NCBI GenBank assembly: GCA_022447095.1
Contig: JAKUUP010000014.1
Span: 1-41,880 of the forward strand
DNA: 41,880 nt
Reading direction: 5' to 3'
Origin: Candidatus Thalassarchaeum betae
GTDB lineage: Archaea > Thermoplasmatota > Poseidoniia > Poseidoniales > Thalassarchaeaceae
Shown here: positions 15,997 through 24,115 of the stretch, in pieces
How positions within the stretch are numbered: position 1 is the first letter of the stretch
How the letters are laid out: the number at the start of each line of letters is the position of its first letter
Position numbers and translations under genes: made by a program
The notes under the pieces: generated by a model
Databases searched by the model: none
Told to the model about the DNA's origin: nothing
The model's input: only the letters and a program-made list of their open reading frames with translations

Positions 15997-18900
15997 ATGC
16001 GTAGCCTGTCACCATTCCTCTTGGTCTCTCTCATGCTAGCGATGAGCATGGCGCCCATGGCTGTCAACTCGATGATGGACGAGCCGGCACCCGACCTCTC
16101 AGCGACCCCGAAAGCCCTCATCGATTTCGAAGTGACCGCAATCGAGGTGGGCGCATCTTGGAACTTAGCCGAGCAATGGACACAACCGGACGGCTCAATA
16201 GAGGAATATGTAATACGGGACGAACTCACTCAGGTCAATGTCACGTTCACTCAAGTCGGCACCTCGAGCCAACCTGCTTATGCAGAGGGCTGGATGCAGG
16301 TATGGCATCCGATAGGCTTCCTAATAGAGGAGCATTACGTCAACATGACTCTGTCGGGCCTGCAGTCTACAACAGAATCCTTCTACTACACTCCCGGTGC
16401 CGCTCACAGCGCTGTCGATGATGACGGCTACCTGTACGGCGGGATTATCGTACGCGGCACTATCGACGGTGGCCTCGCCGACGATAACGAGGACAACAAC
16501 GAACTCGACAGGGAAATCCCGGTCGCGGTCTGGAATGACCCGATGGAGAACGGCTTCTGTGGTGATGTCGACGGCGATCAGATCATCGACTGCCCCAATT
16601 TACTCAACGCCAACGAGCCCACTTGGGCCGGCATCGGATACGACGCCGACGGAACACTATCCTCTGACCCTGACTATTACGGTCACTGGCGGATGGACAA
16701 CGCCTCTAGTAGTGTGGAAGACAGGCACTGGCGCGTATCGAGGCCCGGGGCCGACTATGCCAGTAACAGGCATGACAGGCTGTGGTGGGGCTGGTTCACT
16801 CCATTCGACACCTGTGAGGACCCGGGTCATGGGCTCAACTTTGGAACCCTCGACCCCTCTATCTCAGGGGTCTATGGGAACAACTTCTGCAAGATCAGGA
16901 TCAGATCATTCGACTTTATCTCGATGCAACTGGTCACCCATGCGTGGGGTGAGATGGCTGCAGGCGACGACATGCGTATCGAGGCGGACGCGGGCGGAGG
17001 GTCGCTGGAGTACTACGACTATTCTGCCCAGAACATCTCAAAAAATCACGCTGATTGGACTCAGTTGGTCTGGAATATGACTGACATCCACCCCAACGCT
17101 GACTACACCATGGCATTCCTCTTCGACTCTAACAGCTCCTTCGCGAATCAGGGAATCCACCTTGATTCCTTCCTTCTATTCGGCTTTGAGAAGGTGGCCG
17201 AGTATGTGCTCGACGTCGACTGCGACGATCCTCTCCCAAACGCGTACATGGTAGTGCCAGACGACTCCCGGCCCCCCTCGCTCCACTGCCAAATCAAGAA
17301 CAAGGGATACGTTGACATCACCCTGCGCCTCTACACTGAGATATCGAACATGACGTGGATGAACGGATTTCCACTAAGAATCGATTCCAACAACATGTTC
17401 GACCATGACAATTACGTCGTGACCGAGGTCATACATGCACTAGAAACGATGGATACATGGTTCAACCTCAGCATCCCATCAGGTGCCAGCGTCGAGGAAC
17501 TGAACTGGTTTGTCGGGATCAACGACGGCACCACAAACCTCTCCAAAGTCGACATCGATTTACCTGTTTCCGTGATTGCTGCGTACTCGGCTAGTCTGAT
17601 ACAGATGACACTCGCCAATCCCGCAGCAGTACTGTACCCCGGAGCCAATGGCAGCGTGCCCATGACACTTAGGAACACGGGCAATCAGGTCGCTACTTGG
17701 AACCTCGGCGCGACCTTCGGTGACAACCGCTGGACCGCTGAGAATCTGGCATGGTACGACTCGAACGGCACGTTGGTCACAAGTCTGGAGATGGGCATCA
17801 CAGACGAGTTCGAGCTGACCGCATTGGTGACCGCCCCAGATGAGATCACTCCTGGGACCTACTCGATAACTCTCCTTGCCAACGGAAGGGCACCGGCGAA
17901 CTTCGTGGCGGATTGGACTATCTTCATCGAGGTACCGGTCCACCACGACCTCGTTTTGATCCCTGAAGTCACTGAGATCATGGCGCCAGCGGACGGCTTC
18001 CTTAGACTCGTTGAGATCATGATGGTCAACAACGGAAACTCGGAGGAGGCATTCGACCTCTCCGTACTGTCGGATTGGAAACTCGGACTTTCTCTAAACG
18101 CAGAGCAGAGCCTCGGCATCGACCCATTCGGAGGAGACAGTACGGTCATGCTACTGCTCCCGATGCCATACGGCACCGCCAATGAGACCTACGAGATTTT
18201 CGTGCTGGCGGGCAGCCAAGACGGATCTGGATACCAGTCCAGCGTACGACTCCTGCTCACCGTGCCGGTCACGAACCTTGTCGAGGTGGAGGATCTGGAC
18301 ATGCTTCAGGAGGTCTTCAGAGGTGGAGACGATGCTAGGACGGTAAACTGGGAGATCACGAACAACGGCAATGTGAACGATGCCTTCACCATAGGTTTCG
18401 AAACCAGTCACCCCGATGTCTGGGTGCAAGCTGACGGCCTCACGAACGGCCGGACCCCCTACATCGCGCCCGGATCGTCACTCAATCTGACAGTGCGCTA
18501 CGCATTCGGTGACAATGCGTTCGGGGACCGCGACATCACCCTCATAGCGACCAGCGTGGAAGCAGCCGAGGATGACCTTGTTGTTACCGGTAGCGGCACT
18601 GCTGAGTTCCAGGTCGGTAATCAGGGCTGGATTGGACTGTTTCCAACCAATTCACCCATGACAATCACCGAGAGCGGCGACGACTACGCATTGGTCTTCA
18701 CCGTAACCAACAACCATCCGACTGACGATCAGCTTCTCCGAGCTGACATCGATCGCAATTCTGACATTTTCTTCAACATATTCGACGCGCGCGTGCACCA
18801 AGACGACAGGGATTTCGTCCTGCCTTCGCAGGAGTCGAGGTCGATTACGGTGTTCCTTACTGTGAGTGAGGAAAATCTGAACAACCTTGCCGAGAATGAG

Positions 18901-19461
18901 ATGTCGTTCGATATCACCCTCGAAGTGGACGGTGACGTGGACAAGGCCTCGAGCAACGCCTCGATAGTAATGATCAAGCCAGTTCCAGTAGACGACGGCC
19001 CCGACGTCGAAGAGTACGCATGGTTGACCGGAAACATTCTTTTCGTACTAATCGGCCTCGGTGTTATCGTTGCCGTCCTCGTCGTGTCGTTCAGAGTATA
19101 CAAGACCGCGACAGCCCCCCTTGAGGAGATATCTACTCTCGACACTTACGAGATGACAGTCGATGGAAGCGGTTGGGAGGGGCCTGAGGACGGTATTCCC
19201 GATGCTCCGATGCTTCCAGCGGACGACGAAGTGGCTAACTCGATGTACGGCGGTGCTCAGGAGATATTCGAGCAGCCGCCGGAAATGCCGCCCCCACCTT
19301 CAGAGCCCGAGCCTGAACCGGAGCCCGAGCCTGAACCGGAAGGCCCAGAACTACCATCCGGTGTCCCGCCGATTCCTGATGACGGCCTCCCTGAAGGCTG
19401 GTCCGTCGAGCAGTGGATCCACTATGGCCAGAGATGGCTCGACCAGCAGAACCGCGAATGA
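15997..19461 (+). CDS. Large anchored surface protein with C-terminal GWSVEQW motif
   Basis: A roughly 1154-residue exported protein. It starts with a signal peptide (MRSLSPFLLVSLMLAMSMAP). It continues with long extracytoplasmic beta-sandwich-like repeats of CARDB/NEW3 style (recurring NTGNQVATWNL, NNGNSEEAFDL, NNGNVNDAFTI) between about residues 400 and 1000. One membrane span follows at about 1009-1033, then a cytoplasmic tail. The tail contains a PE-repeat from about 1103 and ends in LPEGWSVEQWIHYGQRWL. ATG 15997 is chosen because it begins the signal peptide; an in-frame GTG at 15883 would bury it. Ligand and function are unknown; adhesion or substrate capture would fit the architecture (inference). 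Similar tails on other proteins of the same lineage would indicate a shared docking signal. Confidence 0.75.
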   Translation: MRSLSPFLLVSLMLAMSMAPMAVNSMMDEPAPDLSATPKALIDFEVTAIEVGASWNLAEQWTQPDGSIEEYVIRDELTQVNVTFTQVGTSSQPAYAEGWMQVWHPIGFLIEEHYVNMTLSGLQSTTESFYYTPGAAHSAVDDDGYLYGGIIVRGTIDGGLADDNEDNNELDREIPVAVWNDPMENGFCGDVDGDQIIDCPNLLNANEPTWAGIGYDADGTLSSDPDYYGHWRMDNASSSVEDRHWRVSRPGADYASNRHDRLWWGWFTPFDTCEDPGHGLNFGTLDPSISGVYGNNFCKIRIRSFDFISMQLVTHAWGEMAAGDDMRIEADAGGGSLEYYDYSAQNISKNHADWTQLVWNMTDIHPNADYTMAFLFDSNSSFANQGIHLDSFLLFGFEKVAEYVLDVDCDDPLPNAYMVVPDDSRPPSLHCQIKNKGYVDITLRLYTEISNMTWMNGFPLRIDSNNMFDHDNYVVTEVIHALETMDTWFNLSIPSGASVEELNWFVGINDGTTNLSKVDIDLPVSVIAAYSASLIQMTLANPAAVLYPGANGSVPMTLRNTGNQVATWNLGATFGDNRWTAENLAWYDSNGTLVTSLEMGITDEFELTALVTAPDEITPGTYSITLLANGRAPANFVADWTIFIEVPVHHDLVLIPEVTEIMAPADGFLRLVEIMMVNNGNSEEAFDLSVLSDWKLGLSLNAEQSLGIDPFGGDSTVMLLLPMPYGTANETYEIFVLAGSQDGSGYQSSVRLLLTVPVTNLVEVEDLDMLQEVFRGGDDARTVNWEITNNGNVNDAFTIGFETSHPDVWVQADGLTNGRTPYIAPGSSLNLTVRYAFGDNAFGDRDITLIATSVEAAEDDLVVTGSGTAEFQVGNQGWIGLFPTNSPMTITESGDDYALVFTVTNNHPTDDQLLRADIDRNSDIFFNIFDARVHQDDRDFVLPSQESRSITVFLTVSEENLNNLAENEMSFDITLEVDGDVDKASSNASIVMIKPVPVDDGPDVEEYAWLTGNILFVLIGLGVIVAVLVVSFRVYKTATAPLEEISTLDTYEMTVDGSGWEGPEDGIPDAPMLPADDEVANSMYGGAQEIFEQPPEMPPPPSEPEPEPEPEPEPEGPELPSGVPPIPDDGLPEGWSVEQWIHYGQRWLDQQNRE

Positions 19462-19495
19462 GCGGGTGATGCAGGCCGCCAGCGCCCATGCGAGG

Positions 19496-19505
19496 GCTTA
19501 TGACC
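19496..19505 (+). promoter_or_regulatory. Possible TATA element for the thermosome gene
   Basis: GCTTATGACC lies about 40 bases before the GTG start, in a GC-rich gap of 81 bases. Spacing would give a short leader. Weak sequence match. Confidence 0.3.
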
Positions 19506-19542
19506 CCCACATCGGTCGCCGAATTCCGGAGCGAGATTTCCT

Positions 19543-21156
19543 GTGTACGGCGGTCAACAACCGATTTTCATCCTTAAGGAAGGCACCGATAGGACGAGTG
19601 GCCGCTCGGCGCAGAGCAACAATATCGCAGCTGCCAAGGCCGTAGCCGACGCAGTCCGCTCGACTCTAGGGCCCAAGGGAATGGACAAGATGCTGGTCGA
19701 CAGCATGGGAGATGTTGTAATCACCAACGACGGTGCTACCATCCTCAAGGAGATGGACATCGAGCACCCCGCTGCTAAGATGATCATCGAGATTGCCAAG
19801 ACCCAGGAGCAACACTGCTACGACGGCACCACCAGCGCTGTCGTCATCGCTGGAGAACTCCTCAAGCGTAGCGAGGACCTCGTGGAGCAGAATGTTCATC
19901 CGACCGTCATCTGCGAGGGCTTCAGACTGGCTTCCGACAAGGCCTCCGAACTGATCGACACGCATTCCATAGCCGTTGACAAGTCTATGCTCGAAGAAGT
20001 CGCCAAGACAGCACTCACCGGCAAGAGCGCAGGAGCCGTGAAGGAGTTCCTCGCAGATATCAGCGTGCGCGCCGTTCTCTCAGTTGCTCACGAGGTCGAT
20101 GGTAAAATCGTCGTAGACCTCGATGATATCAAGGTGCAGAAGAAACAGGGTGGCTCGATTCGAGACAGTAGCCTAGTCGACGGCATCATCCTCGACAAGG
20201 AACGCGTCCACAGCGGCATGCCTCGCAACGTCGCCGACGCCAAGGTAGCACTCATCAACTCGGCCATCGAGGTCAAGAAGACCGAGGTTGATGCTAAGAT
20301 TCAGATTACAGACCCTGGTATGCTCTCACAATTCCTCGACGAGGAGGAGAAATTCCTCAAGTCACTGGTAGATAAGATACAGGATTCAGGGGCCAACGTG
20401 GTCATCTGCCAGAAGGGCATTGACGATTTGGCCCAGCATTACATGGCCAAGGAAGGAGTCTTTGCCATTCGGCGTGCCAAGAAGAGCGATATGGAAGCGC
20501 TGTCCAAGGCTACCGGAGGTCGAATAGTAACCAACATCGATGACCTCTCATCGGACGATCTAGGCGCTGCCTCCAAGGTAGAAGAGCGTAAGATAGGTGA
20601 GTCCGATATGGTCTTCGTCACAGGGTGCCCTCAGGCCAAGAGCGTCTCAGTGCTTCTAAGGGGAGGTACCGAGCACGTGGTTGACGAGATCCGAAGAGCG
20701 TTCGCCGACGCCATGGGCGTCGTGGCGGTCGCCCACGAGGATGGAGAGGTCTTGACGGGCGGGGGCTCTGTAGTGGCTGCAATCAGCCGTGATCTCCGCT
20801 TGTACGCAGAGGGTATTGGTGGCAGGGAGCAGATGGCAATCGAAGCCTTCTCCGGAGCCCTAGAGGTCATCCCCCGGACTCTCGCCGAGAACGCTGGACT
20901 CGACCCTGTCAACACCATTATTGACCTCAGGAAGGCCCACTCGGAAGGCAAATCGCACTACGGAGTAAACGTCTACGAGGGAGGGGTTGCTGACATGAAT
21001 GAGGGGCGAGTGTTCGAGCCGAGCCGAGTGGTCGAGCAGGCCATCCAGAGCGCTTCCGAGACCGCAGTGATGATTCTCAGGATCGATGATGTCATCTCCA
21101 GCCAAAGCTCCATGCCTGCGCCAGACGGCGCCGACTTCGACGGCCTCGGAATGTGA
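19543..21156 (+). CDS. Thermosome subunit (group II chaperonin)
   Basis: A 537-residue group II chaperonin, normal length. It assembles into double-ring ATP-driven protein-folding cages in the cytoplasm. The N-terminal equatorial domain is clear: [39 protein letters not shown], then [14 protein letters not shown]. The C-terminal equatorial half has [12 protein letters not shown] and [10 protein letters not shown]. The ATP-site block usually written GDGTT reads YDGTT here ([11 protein letters not shown]), a change of the first glycine while the catalytic-type aspartate is kept. The usual methionine/glycine-rich tail is replaced by [11 protein letters not shown]. The start is GTG 19543, matching the family N-terminus [10 protein letters not shown]. 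Other thermosome paralogues are likely elsewhere in the genome. Confidence 0.96.
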   Translation: MYGGQQPIFILKEGTDRTSGRSAQSNNIAAAKAVADAVRSTLGPKGMDKMLVDSMGDVVITNDGATILKEMDIEHPAAKMIIEIAKTQEQHCYDGTTSAVVIAGELLKRSEDLVEQNVHPTVICEGFRLASDKASELIDTHSIAVDKSMLEEVAKTALTGKSAGAVKEFLADISVRAVLSVAHEVDGKIVVDLDDIKVQKKQGGSIRDSSLVDGIILDKERVHSGMPRNVADAKVALINSAIEVKKTEVDAKIQITDPGMLSQFLDEEEKFLKSLVDKIQDSGANVVICQKGIDDLAQHYMAKEGVFAIRRAKKSDMEALSKATGGRIVTNIDDLSSDDLGAASKVEERKIGESDMVFVTGCPQAKSVSVLLRGGTEHVVDEIRRAFADAMGVVAVAHEDGEVLTGGGSVVAAISRDLRLYAEGIGGREQMAIEAFSGALEVIPRTLAENAGLDPVNTIIDLRKAHSEGKSHYGVNVYEGGVADMNEGRVFEPSRVVEQAIQSASETAVMILRIDDVISSQSSMPAPDGADFDGLGM

Positions 21157-21181
21157 GTCCGACAAATCCCAATAGGTGGAA

Positions 21182-21198
21182 TACGGCCTACGGCCGTA
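21182..21198 (+). terminator. Hairpin after the thermosome gene
   Basis: TACGGCC, a TAC loop and GGCCGTA form a perfect 7-bp stem 25 bases after the stop. No T-run follows, so it may be an mRNA 3' structure or an operator instead of a terminator. Confidence 0.35.
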
Positions 21199-21259
21199 GA
21201 CTTGAGATGCACTAGATTCAATAATCGTGTTCGGGTGCCCAGAGCGCCGATAGGCGCGA

Positions 21260-23248
21260 GTGATTGACGTGGCCATCTTCAGCGTCTACATCGAAGACGG
21301 CTGCATCGTCTGTGATGCCTGTGAGGAAGCGGCCCCCAATGTCTTCGAAGTGACCGATGACACCTGCTTCATCAAACCAGATGTCAGAATCGACGGCGGC
21401 TACGACAGGAACGAGGACAAGTCTGGCTTGAAGGCCGAAGTCATCTCCGCTTTCTCAGATGATATTCTCGATGCCGCTGACGCCTGCCCGGTAGACGTCA
21501 TCATCGTGGTCGAAGGCACCGGCGAGGAACCCCCTGAACCAGAGGAAACCGCGACCCCAGAACCAGAGGAGACGATGACTGAGGAGGTCATCGCAGAGCC
21601 GGTTGAGCTCAGCGGTGATAATCTGGAAGGACTGCTGGCCACCGGCGACCGCTCTATGAGTATCATGTTCGGCTCTCAGTCTGGGAACTCCGAGGATCTG
21701 GCCTCGAAGTTCGCCAAGCGGGCCTCTGACTACGGTCTCGACGCCACGGTGGTCGACATGGATGGCTTCGATCTGGCCACTCTTCCCAGCATGAAGAGGG
21801 TCCTCATCATCTGCTCTACTTGGGGAGAGGGCGACATGCCGGACAACGCCGAGGAGCTCTGGCAGCAAGCCAGTACGGATTCGGCCCCCAAACTCCCGGG
21901 CGTGCACTTCACCGTTTTAGCCCTCGGCGATACTAGTTACGAGTTCTTTTGTGAGTCCGGCAAGGACTGGGACCGACGCTTCGAGGAGTTGGGAGCGACC
22001 CGACTGGTCGAGCGCGTGGACTGCGACGTGGACTATGACTCCGCAGCCGCTAATTGGGCGTTGGACGCACTGGCTGCCATGGCTGCGGTCGACGGCAATG
22101 GGGTGTTCCACGAGGACCAGGTTGAGGCAATCAAGGATCACACCAGTGGCGCAGCAGCAGTAGTCGCGGCCGGCGAGGACGGATTCGTAGTCCCTAACAT
22201 CACCACTGAGGCCATTAAGGTGGAAATCAACATCTTCCGATACGATCCGGTGACTTCTGCCTCTGGCAAGGATACCTGGATATGCGCACTCCCGGGGCAC
22301 ATGTCTGTCTTGGAGGCGCTGAGAGTGCTCAAGGCGACTCATGATGGTAGCCTGACCTTCAGGGACGGAACCTGCGATGACCCGACCACCGCGATCTCGG
22401 TTAACGGAAGGCTGGTCCTGCCGGGCAACATCAGGCTGGATTCGGTGGCTCCTACGCGAGACGGTGGACTGCGACTCCGCATCGAACCGCTTCCTGCGTT
22501 CGACGTTATCCGAGACCTCGTCGTCGACCACTGGACACTGGAGCGTAAGCGCGAGTCGGCCAAGCCGTGGATGGTGGCAGCGACCCGCGAAGGAGCCGAT
22601 ACCGCACAGGGAGTCATGGGGACGATGGACCCAGTGACTGCCACTTTGCTGCATTCAATGACCGACTTCTCGAGCGCCCCCCTCTTGCACTCTTGCTCTG
22701 ATGCGACACCTCATTCCGAGGAATATCTCGGTCCGTCTGTTCTGATAGGAACTTGGGCTAGGATAAACGACCCGAGAACTGCCGATTCAAATCGCGAAGG
22801 GCTACAAACAGTAATCGACTCACGAAACGGCATCAAGGCCGAGACTGATCTAGCCTCAATCCGTCGTCAAAACAACTCTTCCAGAGTGGTTGCCGAGGCG
22901 TTGCTAGACGCACGTACTTCGACACTATCTGGGGATGCTTTCAACGGTAGACATGGCAAGCACGTCTGGTGGTACACATGGACGGTCAAGAGCAGTGGCA
23001 GGGTGAATGACACGGTGATCTACAGGCAGGTCTTGGGCCCCATGGGGCTGATGGGCAACTTGTTCTCCGGCGTCACCGCGCGCATGGTCTTCGGGTTCAC
23101 TCGTACTGGCGGCAAGGTGTTCAACGACCTGCTAGGCATGTTCGCTCCGCCAGCCGGCATAGGCAAGATGCCGAAGCAGTTTAACTCACAAGTCGTCAAC
23201 CACCATGAGGTCGTCGCGATATTCAACGAAGTGGATGGTAGGTTCTGA
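21260..23248 (+). CDS. Ferredoxin-flavodoxin-SdhB/HdrC-like fusion lacking most Fe-S ligands
   Basis: A 662-residue fusion. Residues 1-85 are a single-cluster ferredoxin with C15, C18, C21 and C76 (CPVD). Residues 86-115 are an acidic PE linker. Residues 132-275 are a CPR-type flavodoxin (FGSQSGNSED, STWGEGDMPDNAEE, LALGDTSYEFFCESGKDWD). Residues 320-560 follow the entire SdhB plan: FRYDP, LEALRVLKATHDGSLTFRDG, LPAFDVIRDLVVDHW, then YLGPSVLIGTWARINDPR. However, only C372 and C479 remain of about eleven cluster cysteines. Residues 565-640 resemble the HdrC/type-E SdhB tail (SSGRVNDTVIYRQVLGPMG). Electrons could pass between the two N-terminal cofactors, but the SdhB-like part cannot hold normal clusters. 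The GTG at 21269 is an alternative start. The stop overlaps the next start (TGATG). Confidence 0.82.
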   Translation: MIDVAIFSVYIEDGCIVCDACEEAAPNVFEVTDDTCFIKPDVRIDGGYDRNEDKSGLKAEVISAFSDDILDAADACPVDVIIVVEGTGEEPPEPEETATPEPEETMTEEVIAEPVELSGDNLEGLLATGDRSMSIMFGSQSGNSEDLASKFAKRASDYGLDATVVDMDGFDLATLPSMKRVLIICSTWGEGDMPDNAEELWQQASTDSAPKLPGVHFTVLALGDTSYEFFCESGKDWDRRFEELGATRLVERVDCDVDYDSAAANWALDALAAMAAVDGNGVFHEDQVEAIKDHTSGAAAVVAAGEDGFVVPNITTEAIKVEINIFRYDPVTSASGKDTWICALPGHMSVLEALRVLKATHDGSLTFRDGTCDDPTTAISVNGRLVLPGNIRLDSVAPTRDGGLRLRIEPLPAFDVIRDLVVDHWTLERKRESAKPWMVAATREGADTAQGVMGTMDPVTATLLHSMTDFSSAPLLHSCSDATPHSEEYLGPSVLIGTWARINDPRTADSNREGLQTVIDSRNGIKAETDLASIRRQNNSSRVVAEALLDARTSTLSGDAFNGRHGKHVWWYTWTVKSSGRVNDTVIYRQVLGPMGLMGNLFSGVTARMVFGFTRTGGKVFNDLLGMFAPPAGIGKMPKQFNSQVVNHHEVVAIFNEVDGRF

Positions 23249-24108
23249 TGGCTGTGAAGTACGCTTACCATCCAGGAAACGTGGCCCACAGCAGCGCCAT
23301 AGAGGTGGCCGAGACGATGCCCCCTGTCGCGCGCTCCTTAGGTATAGAGCTAATTCCCCTCAAAGGCGCGACCAGTTGTGGCGCTGGCATCATCAGGCAG
23401 GCAAGCAGACGCCTGCAACTCACCCTCAATGCACGAACCTTCGCGATGGCTGAGGCGCTCGGACTCGAAATCATCACCCCGTGCGCTGCCACCGCTGGTA
23501 ACCTGAACGAGGATCTGACGATGTTGAAGGATGACCCGAACCTGCTGGCGGAGATAAATGAGGTTCTCCAGAGGACCTGCAGCATGACCTTCTCCGGTGA
23601 GACTGGAGTCCATCACCTTCTGCATGTCATCGTCGACGAGATCGGCCTTGAGAAACTCGAGGCCGTGGCAAAGAACCCGATTGATTTCAACGTCGCCGGA
23701 TTCTACGGCCCCAACATCCAGCAGGCCGGCGCCTGCGGAGACGACGACGTGTACGACCCCGATTACCTTGAGCAGGTCATCGCGGTCCTCGGCGGGTCTC
23801 CTGTTGACTGGGAGAGCCGGACCCAGAGCGTAGGAGTCCCAGGCCTGTTCTCAGAGGAGCCGACTGTACTGCGTCAGACCGCCGCCGTTTTGTCCGAGGC
23901 CAAGTCGGAGGGGGCTGATTTGATTGTAAGCGCCTGTAACCTCTCACACTCCGTCCTCGACATCTACCAAGGAAAGGCCTCTCGCACCACTGGGCTTGCG
24001 ACTAACATCCCGGTCATTCACCTGACTGAGATGCTGTCTTATTCGATGGGCCATCACAACACCAGACTGGCCCAGTTGCGCACCCGAATCGCAATCATCG
24101 GTGACTGA
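23248..24108 (+). CDS. HdrB/SdhE-like CCG-fold protein lacking most cluster cysteines
   Basis: A 286-residue protein with the two-repeat plan of heterodisulfide reductase HdrB and type-E succinate dehydrogenase SdhE/SdhC. Repeat one has YHPGN11 (family YYPGC), TS43C44G (family CCG) and PC79AAT82 (family CxxC). Repeat two has FYGP155 (family YGC), SVGVPG around 195-199 (family CCG) and SAC230NLS233 (family CPLC). So C44, C79 and C230 remain of about ten ligands, and the non-cubane clusters of HdrB are not expected. The PVIHLTEMLSYSMG C-terminal block is well kept. It is translationally coupled to the upstream fusion, so the two probably form a complex. No SdhA or HdrA is in the window. Function unknown. 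Confidence 0.8.
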   Translation: MAVKYAYHPGNVAHSSAIEVAETMPPVARSLGIELIPLKGATSCGAGIIRQASRRLQLTLNARTFAMAEALGLEIITPCAATAGNLNEDLTMLKDDPNLLAEINEVLQRTCSMTFSGETGVHHLLHVIVDEIGLEKLEAVAKNPIDFNVAGFYGPNIQQAGACGDDDVYDPDYLEQVIAVLGGSPVDWESRTQSVGVPGLFSEEPTVLRQTAAVLSEAKSEGADLIVSACNLSHSVLDIYQGKASRTTGLATNIPVIHLTEMLSYSMGHHNTRLAQLRTRIAIIGD

Positions 24109-24115
24109 TTACGGA

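Noticed and set aside
16397-17080. A 227-residue plus-strand frame rich in Thr, Ser and Pro
   Set aside because: It is an out-of-frame reading of the large surface protein gene, with a low-complexity composition typical of shadow frames.
19306-19345. Short repetitive stretch that might suggest a repeat array
   Set aside because: It encodes the Pro-Glu repeat of the surface protein tail in frame. There are no spacers, so it is not CRISPR. No CRISPR array was seen in the window.
21917-22654. A 245-residue open frame on the minus strand
   Set aside because: It is antisense to the ferredoxin-flavodoxin-SdhB-like fusion and shows no recognisable domain.
23248-24108. Possibility that the HdrB-like gene is a pseudogene
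   Set aside because: The frame is intact and full length, is coupled to the upstream gene, and keeps non-cysteine family residues. Loss is confined to metal ligands.
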